Source: Zygnema cylindricum
Lineage: Eukaryota > Streptophyta > Zygnematophyceae > Zygnematales > Zygnemataceae
Length of the DNA: 64,000 nt
Reading direction: 5' to 3'
Assembly: GCA_037447655.1 (NCBI GenBank)
Contig: JBBHKE010001550.1
Location: 1-64,000, forward strand
The notes under the pieces were generated by a model, which saw nothing but the letters and a program-made list of their open reading frames with translations, ran no database searches and was not told the origin of the DNA. Both the position numbers and the translations under genes were made by a program. Positions 43,245-55,434 of the stretch are shown here, piece by piece. The first letter of the stretch is position 1; each line of letters begins with the position of its first letter.

Positions 43245-45287
43245 TAAAATTCTGTGGTCGTCATTGACCCACAAAAAAACCAGCCTATGTAAAGCCTCTA
43301 TGATAATATTTTTCCATTTCAATTTCCCACTAAATCATTGCCTCCCATGCACAAAAATATCTTGACCACCCTCACCCGTGTGAGGAAAAGACTCCCTTGA
43401 GTCAAACACAAATTAAATCACTAAATTTGCTCCTCCGAGCAGTAAATTATGGCTGGTCAAAGATGACCTTTATAGTTACAAGCTCTCTTTGAGAGAGGTG
43501 TTGAAATTTAAGTATTTTCTAGGTCTGTATTTTCCTATGTGTTTAAAAGATAGTATTAAAAGGTTTTTAAAGTTTCTACTTGGTGCTTGGAAATACTTCT
43601 TTCTCTATATACTTGTCGTAGTCACTGAGAGATAAAAGAAACTCCATGTCTACCCACAAATAGTTAGGGAAACAGGTTGGAGGGTTGAGAGGATTGTCTG
43701 CCAAAATGAAGATGGCCCATACCGGATTTGAACATGGGTCTATGATATGCAACAGTACTATCCTATTTATATAAATGTGCAGATGACTATATAGGGTTTA
43801 AGTTTAATATAAACATAAATCACACAAGGAGAGAGAGAGAAATAGTAATTAAACTTTTGGTTTGTGTGACTCCACTAGGATTTGAACCTAGTTCCTTTGG
43901 AATATAGAAGTACGGCGTAGCCGTGAGCCTTATCCAGTAGGTCTCAATGAAACGATACATAAATGTTTGAAACGTATTTATTCGCGGTACCAATATACAT
44001 ACTCCATTTCACGTATTACGAAACGAAACGAGGTCGAATCTAAACGGACGTTATTAAATTGTGGATTTCGGATCGGACGGCTTACAAAGAAGCCGAAGCA
44101 CTGGAGTGGACATTTGGCGGTTTGCGGAGAAGATGTCGGCGGATGACACGTGGCAATGCATGGATGGAAAACGGACATCGTGGGAGGAGAAACTTCGGCT
44201 CTAGAACTGACACGCGTCAGCAGAGCGACCATGTCGTACTATGGCCGTACAAGAAGTACAACGGTACTTGTACCTTCTTGTACTTTACAGTATTTTGATT
44301 GGATAGGTGCACTTGTAGTAAGCTTAGAGAGGTAGTTTAGGACTTAGAATATTTTTTGGGTTTCAGCCTCTCTCCGAGAGAGCATCTGTACAAATAGGTC
44401 ATCTTTGACCATTGATAACTTAATGCTCGGGTGAGCAAATTCAGTGATTCTTTTTGCTGCGAACTCAGGGGATTCCAGGCTACACAAAGGTGTAGTCGGT
44501 CAGATTTATTGTCTGCCAGGGTGGCTGCATTTCTAATGGAAAGTCAAAGTGGGTGAATGTGTCAAAATCTCATATTCTAACTTTGCATTCTGTGGTGGAA
44601 CTGAGCACACAGAAAGTCTTATTTCACAGGGGTGAAGCTATAATGGGGTTCTGATTGTCAAGGGGTCAATCATTTGGGTTTATATAAACCTGGAGTCGGC
44701 ACTATCTAGATTAGCTTTTTTGGATCTGCAAATTCTGTGTGGCAATGAAGCCTATAGAATTGCAAAGGTACCTAAATTTCACTAAGTCTTGGTCTACCTA
44801 CTTACGACTGTCTACTACTAAACCCTAGTCAAATAAAAACACTATATAGTACAAGAAGGTACACTAGGCGATGTATTTATTGTACGACCATTCTACGACA
44901 TGGCTTTCAAAGTGACGCATGTCAAAACGGGAGCCATGGTTCCTCTTCCCATCTTTTCCGATATCCAATAATATGGTGCCACGTGGCGTCACGTGATACT
45001 ATCCCTAAAAGCTGCCGAAAGCTTATTGCGCTACAATGGTGGCCGACCGATCATTTGTATTTCTACGGCTTTGATTTTATTCCATGCATAAATTGATTAA
45101 TGCATGTTTTCGTTAGTCTGATGCAAATTAGTCCGTTGAATCAATAGCTCAATATGCGTGAAACGTTTTTCGTATATTGTTTTGCTAGTGACTTAATGGA
45201 TAAGACTTGGTTCTAAACCTTAGTCCGTAGACTGCAGTTCAAATCCGGCCTGAGGAAGTATTTTGCTACAAATAATAAAATACCTCA
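43245..45287 (-). repeat. Copia 2 5' LTR, interrupted and truncated
   Basis: Parts 43245-43498 and 44765-45287 together match 36804-37480. The outer 200 bp or so are missing after AAAATACCTC. Contains a plus-strand tRNA-like module at 45183-45252 (AGTTCAAATCC at 45236-45246). Confidence 0.8.
43499..44764 (+). repeat. Solo LTR (family B), sense, nested in copia 2 5' LTR
   Basis: 1266 bp, TGTTGAAATTT...AGAATTGCA. Flanks agagg / aaggt are only roughly a TSD. It carries two minus-strand tRNA-like units: B box GGTTCAAATCC at 43878-43888 with a 5-bp T-stem CTAGG/CCTAG, and a second GTTCAAATCC at 43724-43733. Confidence 0.8.
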
Positions 45288-45289
45288 TC

Positions 45290-47165
45290 AGCCGTAGAAT
45301 AATGTGAGAATAATTCAACGGTTGTTCCCTTCGCAGCGAAAGCATTGGGACGACCACGGGGAAGATTCGTCACAATATCATCCGGCCAATCAGAAGCTCG
45401 CGGTTTGATTGCTTTGCAACTTTTTGATTTGACTGGCGCCCGCCGTAGATATGCCAGCTTGGGACTGTTTGAGAGAGCTATCCACGCTGGCAAATCCGGA
45501 TTGCTTGATCTGGCACCTCTTTTCCTTCTCTGTTCATCAAGAGATCTTTTGTCGACACAGAAAAGTCAAGCGCGCCCGTCCATACTCCGTAGTCCCACAC
45601 ACGTGCGTGAACGGCCGTGCATGTGGAACATGCTTTACTGCCTCAAAAAGTGACACTTGGACCGCAGAGTACTTTCAAGGCTTGAACTCTGCGGCTCAAA
45701 AAAAGACCCGATCGGCAGATCGCTAGATCGGCAAACCCTCGAGAGCTGAGATATCTCACGTATCGACCGACCACGCCAAACATTTATTTCGCATCTTGTA
45801 CCTTCCAAATATCGATTTCACAAATATCGGAACTGAAATGTCCATACGATATTACAATATGTCGTCTCTATATCATTGCTATGTCGTCTTGCTTCCTACA
45901 TCCATATGTCAATATGTCATCGTACTCTATCGTGCCATCTCGCGTACTACTCCGTACGACATCTCTCATAGCACTCACTACTAATAGGCCATCTTCTCCA
46001 AAATGTCGAGCTGCATGGCCCACTGTCACGGGTCAGAAGACGGGAGGGGAGAGGATCGGCCGAACGAAGTCTTCAAAAACACAACGGGCCACATCGCACA
46101 AAATGTCTCTTGGGTGCCTATGAATAAAATGTGGCACTTTGCGTCGGAAAAAAAATGTCACAATTGCAATAATGTTGTGCGCAGTATCTTGCGCTTGTTA
46201 TATCGCCGCTATGGGAGCCACAAAGAGTTCTCGACATATTATCATTCCTTAACTTTATCGTACTTGACTCTGTCATGCAGTAAGCTTTTCTCATCGCCTA
46301 CAACCGTTGAGGAGGAGAACAAAAACTCCAGAAGCTTAAAATTCAATATTCAGACGCATGTTTGGACATATAACTTTAAATGAAATTATTTCTCGGCTGT
46401 AATTATTTTTCTACTTACGGTCATTTCCACGCCAGGTTCGCCCAAGCGCCAATGAAAACATCTACTACACATTAAAATTCTACCAAACTTTCACATTTGA
46501 ATGGCCAAATCTAAACTTGAAATGATGATGAGAATGTATTGAACAATCATTAACATGTACATAGACCATTCAAAGTACAGGAAATCATGTACTCCCTTAG
46601 TTTGCAAGGTTGTCTCTTAATAAGAATATACATTCCACTTTTTTAGGGCGTGCTTGTCGAACAATACTCCCACATTCAATGGAATCACATTTTCCTACAC
46701 CAATAGCATTGAGAAGAACAACCAACAACAGTATGTAATCTCCTTTGTATGGATAAACCGGATTATTAATTATGAAAAGGAAATTCTCGCGACAACCATC
46801 CTTGAAAACTACAAACAACATACATACAGAGCAAATACGTTCATATAGCTTTCAATAAAAAGTAGAGTGAAAAGGAGAAAGGTGTAACAAGAGTGTGAGG
46901 AAAGTGGAACAGATGATTGCCATCCGAAAATTGAAGCAATTGCAATGAGACCAGAAAAGGTGGCAAGGATTGAAAGCAACAAACCCAACCCAACAAAAAT
47001 TGAGTGTACAACTTGCTTATATCCAACTATATTGTATTCTCAAAGCCAATAAAAATAGAGTGGACAAAAAAAAATAGAGTGGACATACAACTATTTACCC
47101 AGCTTCCAGTACTTCACAATTCAACAAAAACGGAGTACGTAAACTAACTATTATCCAACTAATAT
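45290..47165. other. No gene recognised
   Basis: 45300-45760 is more GC-rich than its surroundings and open on both strands (plus 45345-45653, minus 45266-45493), but no family or splice structure is apparent. 46400-47165 is AT-rich and could be the 3' flank of the PRISE gene. Confidence 0.4.
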
Positions 47166-47178
47166 TGTTCGTCTAAAG

Positions 47179-47484
47179 CATAGTTCAAAAGTAGGCTTTT
47201 TTATGGTAGGCCTTTTGTCGGTTCCTTTATCGTAAGTTGTGTTATGGGCTTTTCATGTGATCTTCTTAGATCGCTCCTTTGATCAGCGACCGGCCGATTG
47301 TCACAATCTGATGGTGTAAACAATTTTTTTTGGTCCGAATGTTTTTATTGGTCCAATTTTTGGTCCGAATTTTTTAATTGGTCCGAATAGGTTCGGATAC
47401 AATATGGGTCTTAAGGTCATATTGTATGATCTGCATACAATAGGCATACTGTATGGGCCTAATTTCACCTACTTTTGAACTATG
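47179..47484. mobile_element. hAT-type MITE with perfect 8-bp TSD, copy 2
   Basis: 306 bp with inverted ends CATAGTTCAAAAGTAGG and CCTACTTTTGAACTATG, flanked by GTCTAAAG at 47171-47178 and 47485-47492. It is in reverse orientation to 17452-17729 as judged by the internal words. Its right TSD overlaps the end of the PRISE exon. Confidence 0.9.
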
Positions 47485-47486
47485 GT

Positions 47487-47744
47487 CTAAAGAGTGTACT
47501 TCTCATTCCTCAACTTCTCAAACAAGTGCAAAAACGATTCTGTTGTGTCGTAACCTTTAGTAAATCCATGTTCTTGACTATTAGACATGTCGTTAAAAGC
47601 TTCAAGGGGTCGACTTAAATCCGCATCGGTATGCCACCATATTGCAAGATCATCCATTTTAAACGACAACAAGTGGTACTTCCCCACGATTTCGTCCCAA
47701 ACATGACCTTTTTCCTTCATTCGACCTTTTTCCTTCATTCTCTC
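47487..47744 (-). pseudogene. PRISE last exon
   Basis: Acceptor ATTTTTGTAG, phase 0. Starts ERMKEKGRMKEKGHVWDEIV, in which an 18-bp unit (MKEKG plus R/H) is tandemly duplicated. Contains NSQEHGF, which fits the family motif SxxHGF near the C-terminus, and ends KYTL. Confidence 0.85.
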
Positions 47745-47974
47745 CTACAAAAATAAGTCACGTCAGGAAATGTCAGCACAGAATGGAGAGAGCAAACAAA
47801 AACAGATAGTTTATTGAAACCAATACTGAAAAATAAAACACACATATTGTCAAAACACTGTATACACTCGGAAAAAGGTAGTTTATGTGGCAATCTGAAC
47901 CAATAACACATCCGCAAAATTTTATAAAAGTTATCAAAATTCAAAAAATAAACGAAGTAAACCAAGTAACTCAC

Positions 47975-48082
47975 TTGAAGACGCTCGGGTTTTCCAGAAT
48001 ATGGAGCCTCCGGAAAACCGTAAAAGGCGGCAAGTTTTGGCCACAGCTCTTTCCACCAAAAAACATCACCATTCACCACATT
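47975..48082 (-). pseudogene. PRISE exon with NGDVFWWKELW
   Basis: 108 nt between acceptor TTTTTCACAG and donor GTGAGT, phase 0 at the 3' end. The motif NGDVFxWKxLW is characteristic of PRISE enzymes. Confidence 0.85.
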
Positions 48083-48368
48083 CTGTGAAAAAAATAGTTT
48101 CCATGTCAATTAGTGAGTGAGGGAGAGAGGCCGATGATTCCCGTTTTAAAAATGTAGAGAGAGAGAGATGGTTCCGAGTTAAAAATAAGAGCGAGAGGTG
48201 GATCCCATTCAAAATACAAACAAATGGGGAGAGAATGAGAAGGACACTTATTCTCGAGAGAGAGATGGTACCCGTTTTTAAATAGGAGGGAGATATGGTT
48301 CCAGTACTAAATTGAAGGACGGGGCAAGAGGGAAAACGGTTCCTATCATAAAGGGGGAGGGGGAGGGG

Positions 48369-48693
48369 GTGTTGTTCTGAGACAACTGCTGGCACTGAAG
48401 ATGAAGAAGATGCAGCAGTAGTCATCGTAGAACAAATCAAGAGAGGAAGCTTTCACAAATACCGATGGCTGAACAGTAACTTTGACAGACTATAACTTTC
48501 GAAAAAATACTCTAATCATCCTAAGAATATGCCACACTTTAGATAACATACAAAGGAACACACACACAAAATTGCAATCAATTCCGCTCACAAATCTGTG
48601 AGATATGTAGAAATGAAATTACATAAAACTGAGTGTACAGTTTTCATATCATTTGTTCCTAAAAATCAAATTCACTAAGTCCTGCTTTTATAC
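48369..48693 (-). repeat. Truncated family C LTR in the PRISE gene
   Basis: The 3' part of an LTR (sense end GTCTCAGAACAACA at 48369) homologous to 57619-58460 and 62740-63585. The 5' part of the LTR and the end of the PRISE exon are both missing, so a deletion followed insertion. Includes the LTR-internal ATG frame MTTAASSSSSVPAVVS. Confidence 0.8.
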
Positions 48694-49188
48694 ACCGATT
48701 GCAAATGCTCGCATAAATCGCCAAACTCTTTCCCAAGTTCATAAGGTTTCCCGGGGCAAATTTGCAAATACATTTGTTTAATCTTATTTTTATTATTCAG
48801 AGACATAAACTTGTGCCTTTTACCTTTTCCCCTCCTTCCCTCCTTGCAAAATCTCCATTAACCGCCAGAATGCTTCCCTGGTTCGTCGAATTTCTGGGTC
48901 AAATTTGTGAATTACATATGTCAAATGTTACCTTGGAAAACGATGCAGGGTAATATTTTTTTTATTAGAAAGGGATAATTTGTGATGGGCAGGCTCCTCT
49001 CTCTCTCTTTACTCGATATTGTGGTTCATGTGTTTGACAATTGAGAGAATTTGGATTCTGTCAAGTTATTGTGATTGTTGCCCAAAATCAACATTCAAAA
49101 ACGTCAATTAAAACAGAAAACAACAAATTCTGTGTCACTTTGAAGAGCACCAAAGACACATTCTCAAACAAATTAGTTTATAAAAATA

Positions 49189-49294
<106 letters not shown>

Positions 49295-49554
49295 CATAAC
49301 CTACAAGAGATCAAAGGAGCCAAAGAAAAGAAAAAAACTGATCATCGAATACTCCAAGCAAAAGTTTGAATAGCAGTTTAAGTTTCAGGTACAGGTACAG
49401 GTACGCAAGTTTTAAATCAACTCTTTTATTCAATCATCAAATAGTTCATTGGGATAATTAAAAAAATGGAAAAAATGAGAGTCTTTCCAGGTAATTGAAC
49501 ATGAAAGAAAAAAGAAATGAAAAAGAAAAAATAATCCTTAGATTAGAAACATAC

Positions 49555-49792
49555 CCAATAATGCTGAAAGGGCGATAGACTGTCCACGTGAAGTTATGTT
49601 GTTTGTCGAAGTCGAAAAGAATATCCTCAAGAGTGTAGTAAAAGTTGGGATATTCGAGACGCTCCATATCTTCTTTGAAAGGCAATTGTTTTGGAACTAT
49701 TTTTCCGTATAATTCAAATGGTCCAAGATAGTGTTTAGTGCCAGCGGTGAGTGCCACGTGTCCAAGAACTGCTCCATGGTTTACGAGTGTAC
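49555..49792 (-). pseudogene. PRISE exon with TGTKHYLGP-type motif
   Basis: 238 nt between acceptor TTTTATTTCAG and donor GTATG, phase 1 to 2. Reads GTKHYLGPFELYGK and YPNFYYTLEDILFDF, signature regions of PRISE that include the YxxxE/D-type catalytic Tyr segment. Confidence 0.85.
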
Positions 49793-50022
49793 CTGAAATA
49801 AAAGCAAAGAAGCAAAGTCCAATCAAAATATTTAATTTAGAAAACACATAAGAAAACAGAAAGTGATAAGGATCTTTAACTATTTTTGAATTCGATTTGT
49901 GCAATCATTGGAGTTCCTACATCTAATCACAAACTTGAAACAAATGTAGTAACGATAAAATCTGCGTTAAAATAAAACACTTCCAGGTCAATCAAATATG
50001 GCAAGATAGTAACAAGATTGAT

Positions 50023-50997
50023 TGTAATTTTGTGACCTCCATTGGTACAGAGAATGTCCAGCTTATATGAAGCCTCTAGGATAGTATATGCACTTTTGAC
50101 TTTGACAATGAATAAGTCCCACCCTCGGACGCAAAAAACTCTAAACGACTACACTCGTGTGTAGCCTGAACTCCGTTGGGTCCGGTGCAAAAAAAAACAC
50201 TGAAATTGCTCCCTTGAGCATTAAGTTATGGCTGACCAAAGTTGGTCCATAAATACAAGTGCACTGTGGGAGAGAGGCTAGAAAACCAAAAAATATTCTA
50301 AGTCCTAAGCTACCTCTCTAATCCTACTACTAAGGTACTTCGACCAATCATAAGACTATAAAGAACAACAAGGTAGATGTACCGCTGTACTTCTTGTACG
50401 GCCATAGTACGGCATGGCCGTTCCACTGACTCATGTCAATTCCGGAGCCGTAGTTGCTCCTCCCTTGATATCCGCTGTCCAACCATATGTTGCCACGTGT
50501 CATCCACCGACATCTGGTCCGCAAACCGCCAAACGGCTATTAAAGCATTCTGGCTCCAGTGTGAGCCGTTTGATGAGATCGGGACATTTGATTTCGTCCG
50601 TCGAAATTAAATGATAATTCGTATATTTCGTATGGTCCCGATTTCGTGCGGACTGGTATGTTTCCATGCATAAATCCTCGTGTAATTAGTTAAATGAAAT
50701 GTCCGCCGCAGTATAGCTTTTAATAAATATCGCGCCATATACGTGTATCATTTTCTTCAAGACCTACGGGATTAGGAGGCCCTCTAATTTGTACGAGGAC
50801 ATCTGGAGGTCACTGGTTCAAGTCCCAGAAAGGGCACTATATATTTTGCAAAAAACCCTCTTTTTAATGATCTACCTGTCTCCTTTAGTTGAAACAAACA
50901 ACCATGGCTCCCTAGAAGTCCTCATGGCTGCCCACAGGTCCTCATTGACTACGACAAGTATGAGGGCTGTAGTAAGTCCACAAGAAAGACTACAAAA
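50023..50997 (-). repeat. Copia 4 3' LTR, main part
   Basis: Antisense family B LTR beginning (plus strand) TGTAATTTTGTGACC. Carries the tRNA-like module with B box GGTTCAAGTCC at 50815-50825 and an A-box-like word near 50765. The terminal 22 bp are at 58872-58893. Confidence 0.8.
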
Positions 50998-51477
50998 TGT
51001 AGTTTTTGGAAAGCTTTTAGTCTCAGCAGACAGAGCAGCACATCTGCGCAGCAGCCCAGTAGCAGAGCAGTGCGGCAGCAGAGCAATGCTGCAGCGTAGC
51101 TGCTATGCAGACAAAGCAGCGTAGCAACGCATCAGCAGAGAAGCGCAGCAGCAGAGCAATGCAGCAGCGTAGGTGCTATGCAGATAGAGATGCGCAGCAG
51201 CTAAGCTGCGACACATACAAGACAACGCAACTGTGGTTACTTTGGATATAATCTGCATAGACAACCCAACTACTGTTATCTTGGATATGATTCGGTACGG
51301 AAAACGCAGCTGCGATTGATACGAATCAAGTCAACGGACCTCAACTTAGTGGTAGCTCAGTGGTAGCTCACTAGTAGCTCATGGTAGCTTTGTATTAGCT
51401 TGACAGCTTGATGTACCTCTCAGGTACACTGGTATTGCTGGTACAACACTTGAATAAGACTTAAGACTCAGAACACA

Positions 51478-51968
51478 TGATGTATCGAGACTTCCAAGCA
51501 GTAAAACTACAAACGTGGAGTGATGCAAGCTATGGTGACATGCCAAGTCAGAAGTCCACCACGGGATTTGTTCTACAAATTGGGAACGTGACTTGCTGCT
51601 TGAGCAGCAAACTTCAAAAGTTTACAGCACAGTCGACAATGGAGTCAAAATATATGGTAGCAAGCTCGACCCTCAAAAAGCTCTTATGGGTAAAATCCAT
51701 GTTAGAAGAACTACGATACATGTAGATTGGTCCACAGGTGATTTGGTGTGATAACCAGGCTGCCATTGCCATTGCGTCTAACGCGAGTCATCACTTCGAA
51801 AGCAAGCACATGGATGTAAGATTACACTTTGTAAAAGAAAAAGTGTTCTCTAGAGTGATTAAATTATGTTGTTTGCTAGATGCAAAAATGATTGTTGATA
51901 TGCTCACTAAAGTTCTTCCCGCTCCTAAGCTGAAGTATTGCAGAGACGCAGTTGGACCAAGGGAATAG
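51478..51968 (+). pseudogene. Copia 3 deleted copy: LTR sequence fused to RNase H
   Basis: LTR sequence ends at about 51512 and runs straight into RNase H (TWSDASYGDMPSQKSTTGFV, QSTMESKYMV, NASHHFESKHMDVR). Everything from the LTR end to RNase H is deleted. One stop (TAG) at about 51723 splits it. Confidence 0.85.
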
Positions 51969-52128
51969 TTGAGTTGGTATAATGCTATGCTTTGATACTG
52001 CACTAAGTCCAACATTGAGATGTAGTGGGACTGGGTGACTTTCTGATTGCTATACAACTATGATGCGATGTTGCGCTAGTTTGTCATCGCAGCTGCGCTG
52101 GTATACTGAGTCTAAAGCTTTAGAGGAG

Positions 52129-52919
52129 TGTTTTTTTTGGAAAGCTTTCAGTCTCAGCAGACAGAGCAGCATAGTGTTGTTTTCAGAAAGCTTTAGTCCT
52201 CTTTATGCCTCAGCTGTGAGAGAGAGCTGTTCAGGACTTAAGCTATTTTTGGTTGAGTTCGGTTCAGTACTTACCGAAATTAGTGTGACAGTGAAGTTGG
52301 GAGTTCACGGTGCAGGAGCGCGGCTGCTATGCAGACAGAGCAGCGCAGCAGCTAAGCTGGGACACATATAAGACAACGCAGCTGCACTTACTTTGGATAT
52401 CATCCGCACAGACAACGCAGCTATTGTTATCTTGGATATGATTCGATAGGGACAACGTAGCTGCGCTTGATACGAATCTTGCAACGGACCTCAACTTAGT
52501 GGTAACTCAGTGGTAGCTCACTGGTAACTCAGTGGTAGCTTAGTATTAGCTTGAGAGCTTGATGTACCTCTCAGGTACACTGGTATTGCCGGTACAACAC
52601 TAGTATAAGACTTAGGACTCAGAACACATGATGTATCCACACTTCCAAGTTGTAAAACTGGAGACAGTTTTTGGGAAATTTTTGAGTATTATATCTTGTG
52701 TGTTGTCGGGTCTATTGTACTGAAACTTTGTGAGTTGTCAGTGTTTATGCTGCTCTATACTTTGATAGAGCTTTGTGAAGTCTGGATGCGTGTATAAGAT
52801 TCGGTGAGCACTTGTAAACAACTGTTTGGTAGGATTCTTCATAGCTTCTGAGAGTGTATCATGTCTACTTCTACTACTATTGCTGCTCTTCCACCTGCAC
52901 CGGTGGTTGTAGAACAACA
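52129..52919 (+). repeat. Copia 3 middle LTR
   Basis: 791 bp. Contains a 130-bp piece similar to family C LTR (52173-52305). Its last 58 bp contain an ATG (52861) that opens a frame running through the PBS into gag (MSTSTTIAALPPAPVVVEQ). Confidence 0.8.
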
Positions 52920-53768
52920 GGTTATGGGCATTTCATCAAGAGTTCATATCTTTTCCAGGGAAAAGTATGTTTACTGGGCGGATATGGTGGAGACACATTT
53001 TGAGAATGTCAATCGTTTGGATGTATTGGATGGTTCGCTGGATGAATCTGATCCGTCATGGTCTAAGAAAAATACGCAGGCTCGTTGTATTCTGAAATTT
53101 TGTATATCTGAGGACTTAGCTATGTCTTGGATAAAAATGAAAAAATCAATTGATATCTGGAAATCTCCTAAAAATAATTATGAAAAGGCTAATGTCTAGG
53201 GAGAGCTTCTATAGGCTGGAAAAAATTGGGACTATAAGTACATTGGTGGTACAATGGCTGAATATTCTAACAAATTTTGCATCATTGTAGATGCAAATGC
53301 TTGTGCAGGTGGGGTGTTTCCTCTGTTTCAACAGGCAACTTTGCTCATGAAGGGTCTCCCTCGTAGTATGAAAGGAGCATCTGACATGCTCAAACAAAAA
53401 GATAAAGCTAGCTGGACTTTACAGTTGGCCATCAATATTTTACTAGAGGAGGAAGCCATATCAATATTCTCAATGTTGAGCAGGTGGAGGATTTTAATTC
53501 AGACCTTGGGAGGAAAGGTCAGTTTAATCAGCAACGTAATCAGTTTAACCATCTCAGACAGTTTAATCAGGGTGGAAATAGACAATCCACCAATACATGT
53601 TTTTATTGCAGTGAGAGAGGTCATAGATACAAATTCTGTCCTAAAATTAAACAAGCTAACGATATAGGTTTATACAGGCCGGGATGGCAACAAAGTCAGT
53701 TTTACAAAACCTTCACGGGGCCTACACCTCGTGGAAATGCACTGTTTTCAACTTTTTCATCACTCTAG
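52861..53768 (+). pseudogene. Copia 3 gag
   Basis: From the LTR ATG at 52861, or the PBS ATG at 52924 in the same frame (VMGISSRVHIFSREKYVYW), a frame runs to a stop at 53199. Other frames continue with FQQATLLMKGLPRSMKG and the knuckle CFYCSERGHRYKFC (intact CCHC). At least one frameshift separates them. Confidence 0.85.
52920..52929 (+). promoter_or_regulatory. Copia 3 half-tRNA primer-binding site
   Basis: GGTTATGGGC follows the LTR end ACAACA without a gap. All ten bases match the complement of the initiator tRNA-Met anticodon region GGTTATGGGCCC. The ATG in it is in frame with gag. Confidence 0.75.
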
Positions 53769-53816
53769 GACGAGACTCTAACATTTTCTGAGGAGGACGA
53801 CACGGATCTATTTGCT

Positions 53817-55416
53817 ATGGCGACAGCAATGGAGGGCGCAAAGGACCTTGGATGGATAATGGATACAGGAGCGTCAGCCCACATGTGCTGGAACAAGGCC
53901 ATCTTGAAAAATTTGAAAGTAATGCCGAAGAAAAATATTTATTATGCTTGTGGAATGAGTGTCCAGACTCGTGCTATGGGTGATGTGTCCTTACTAGTTG
54001 ATGTAGAAGGAAAAGCAATTGAAAGGACTCTTCACAATGTCTTATTTGTGCCTGACTTTAAGAAAAATCTGCTTTCTACGTCGTTGGTAGAGAGTAAAGG
54101 CTTTGAGGTTAATTTGAAAAATGGTCGGCAAGTTGTTAGCAAAAATGGAAAGGTTGCGGTTACAGGTACAAAAGATAATAGCAAGATGTACCGTATAGAT
54201 ATGGCTAATACTAAGGAGAATGATGTTCATTACTCCGGTGTTTTGCACTCAGATGAGTTGTGGCATAAATAATTAGGCCATGTAAACTATGATAGTTTGA
54301 GAAGAATGGTCCTTGCTGGCAAAATAGACGGTGTGTCAATCACAAATCAGCCGGTCAAAACATGTGATGGTTGCGCTTTAGGCAAAATCCACAGACTGCC
54401 ATTTCCTAAGGAGTCTAAGCATCGGTCAACAAAACTTTTACAACAAATTCATTCGGATGTTTTTGGTCCTGCGAAGGTTCCATCTGCCGGGGGGGATGAA
54501 ATATATGGTCACATTTACAGATGATTTCTCCAAGTTTACAAAGGTTTACTTCATGAAGGAAAATAGCGAAGTGTTTGGTCACTTCAAACACTATAAAGCA
54601 TGGGTTGAAAAGCTTCATAATTTACCTATAGCATGGGTTGAAAAGCTTCATAATTTACGTAAAGCTTCATAATTTACCTATAGCATGGGTTGAAAAGCTT
54701 CATAATTTACCTATTTTGCAGCTCAGATCGGACAATGGTGGTGAATATACATCAAAGGAGTTTGAACCTTTTTACTCGAGGAGGGAAAAAGTCATCTATT
54801 GACTGTTCCATATTCACCGGAACAAAATGAGGTGTTGGAGGGATTAAATAGAACTCTCACGGAGAGCTCTAGGTCGATGCTCGCGGATAAAAATCTGGAT
54901 CCGAAATTCTGGGTTGAGGCTCTCAATTGTGCAGTTTATATTAAAAATAGGATAGGATCAAGATTGGTAAAAACTACTATTTTCGAGATCTGGACAGGTA
55001 GCAAACCAGATGTTAGCCATTTCAAGATCTTTGGTAGTCACTGCTTTATCTTGGATATGTCTACAGATAGATGGAAAATGGAACCAAAGGGATTACCGGG
55101 TATTCTGTTAGGATATTATGATCACTCAAAAGGTTATAGAGTCATTGTGTTTGAGAGGCAAAAAATAGTTGTAGCACGGAATATTATTGTAAAGAATGAG
55201 CTTGAATCCATATATTTATTTCAAATGACAGAGCAACAAAAGCAGCAAAAAGTACAGGAATACGTCATTTTAGATTGCATGCAAGAAATTGTCCCGCAGA
55301 TAAAAAATTCTCTAGTAGTGACTCCGGAGTCCGCCTCTCTACAAGTTACTCAACAAGTTCAGTTCCAACCGGAACAACAACGGTCAATACACAGAGATCG
55401 CAACCAGGGCAATTAG
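53817..55416 (+). pseudogene. Copia 3 protease and integrase
   Basis: Protease WIMDTGASAHMC with an intact DTGA site, then LHSDELWHK followed by a stop and LGHVNYDSLRRM, integrase pieces VTFTDDFSKFTKVYFMKENS, LRSDNGGEYTSKEF, YSPEQNEVLEGLNRTLTESS. A 33-bp tandem repeat (GCATGGGTTGAAAAGCTTCA) at about 54598-54715 disrupts the integrase core. Confidence 0.85.
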
Positions 55417-55434
55417 CGCAATGGGCGGCATCCA

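Larger units (their letters stand above)
36804..45287 (-). mobile_element. Copia 2: family B Ty1/copia element with two nested solo LTRs
   Basis: 3' LTR 36804-37703, internal region 37704-43244, 5' LTR 43245-43498 continuing at 44765-45287 (truncated at its outer end). A purine tract AAGGGGAG precedes the 3' LTR. Gag, protease, integrase, RT and RNase H follow in copia order. A solo LTR (38502-39598) splits pol and another (43499-44764) splits the 5' LTR. All domains carry stops or lost catalytic residues. Confidence 0.9.

Noticed and set aside
52629-52860. Untranslated leader between a shorter copia 3 LTR (ending GAACACA) and gag
   Set aside because: The same segment occurs after the nested solo LTR at 58581-58871 and is followed by an abrupt end at ACAACA in both places; family C LTRs behave likewise, so it is part of the LTR.
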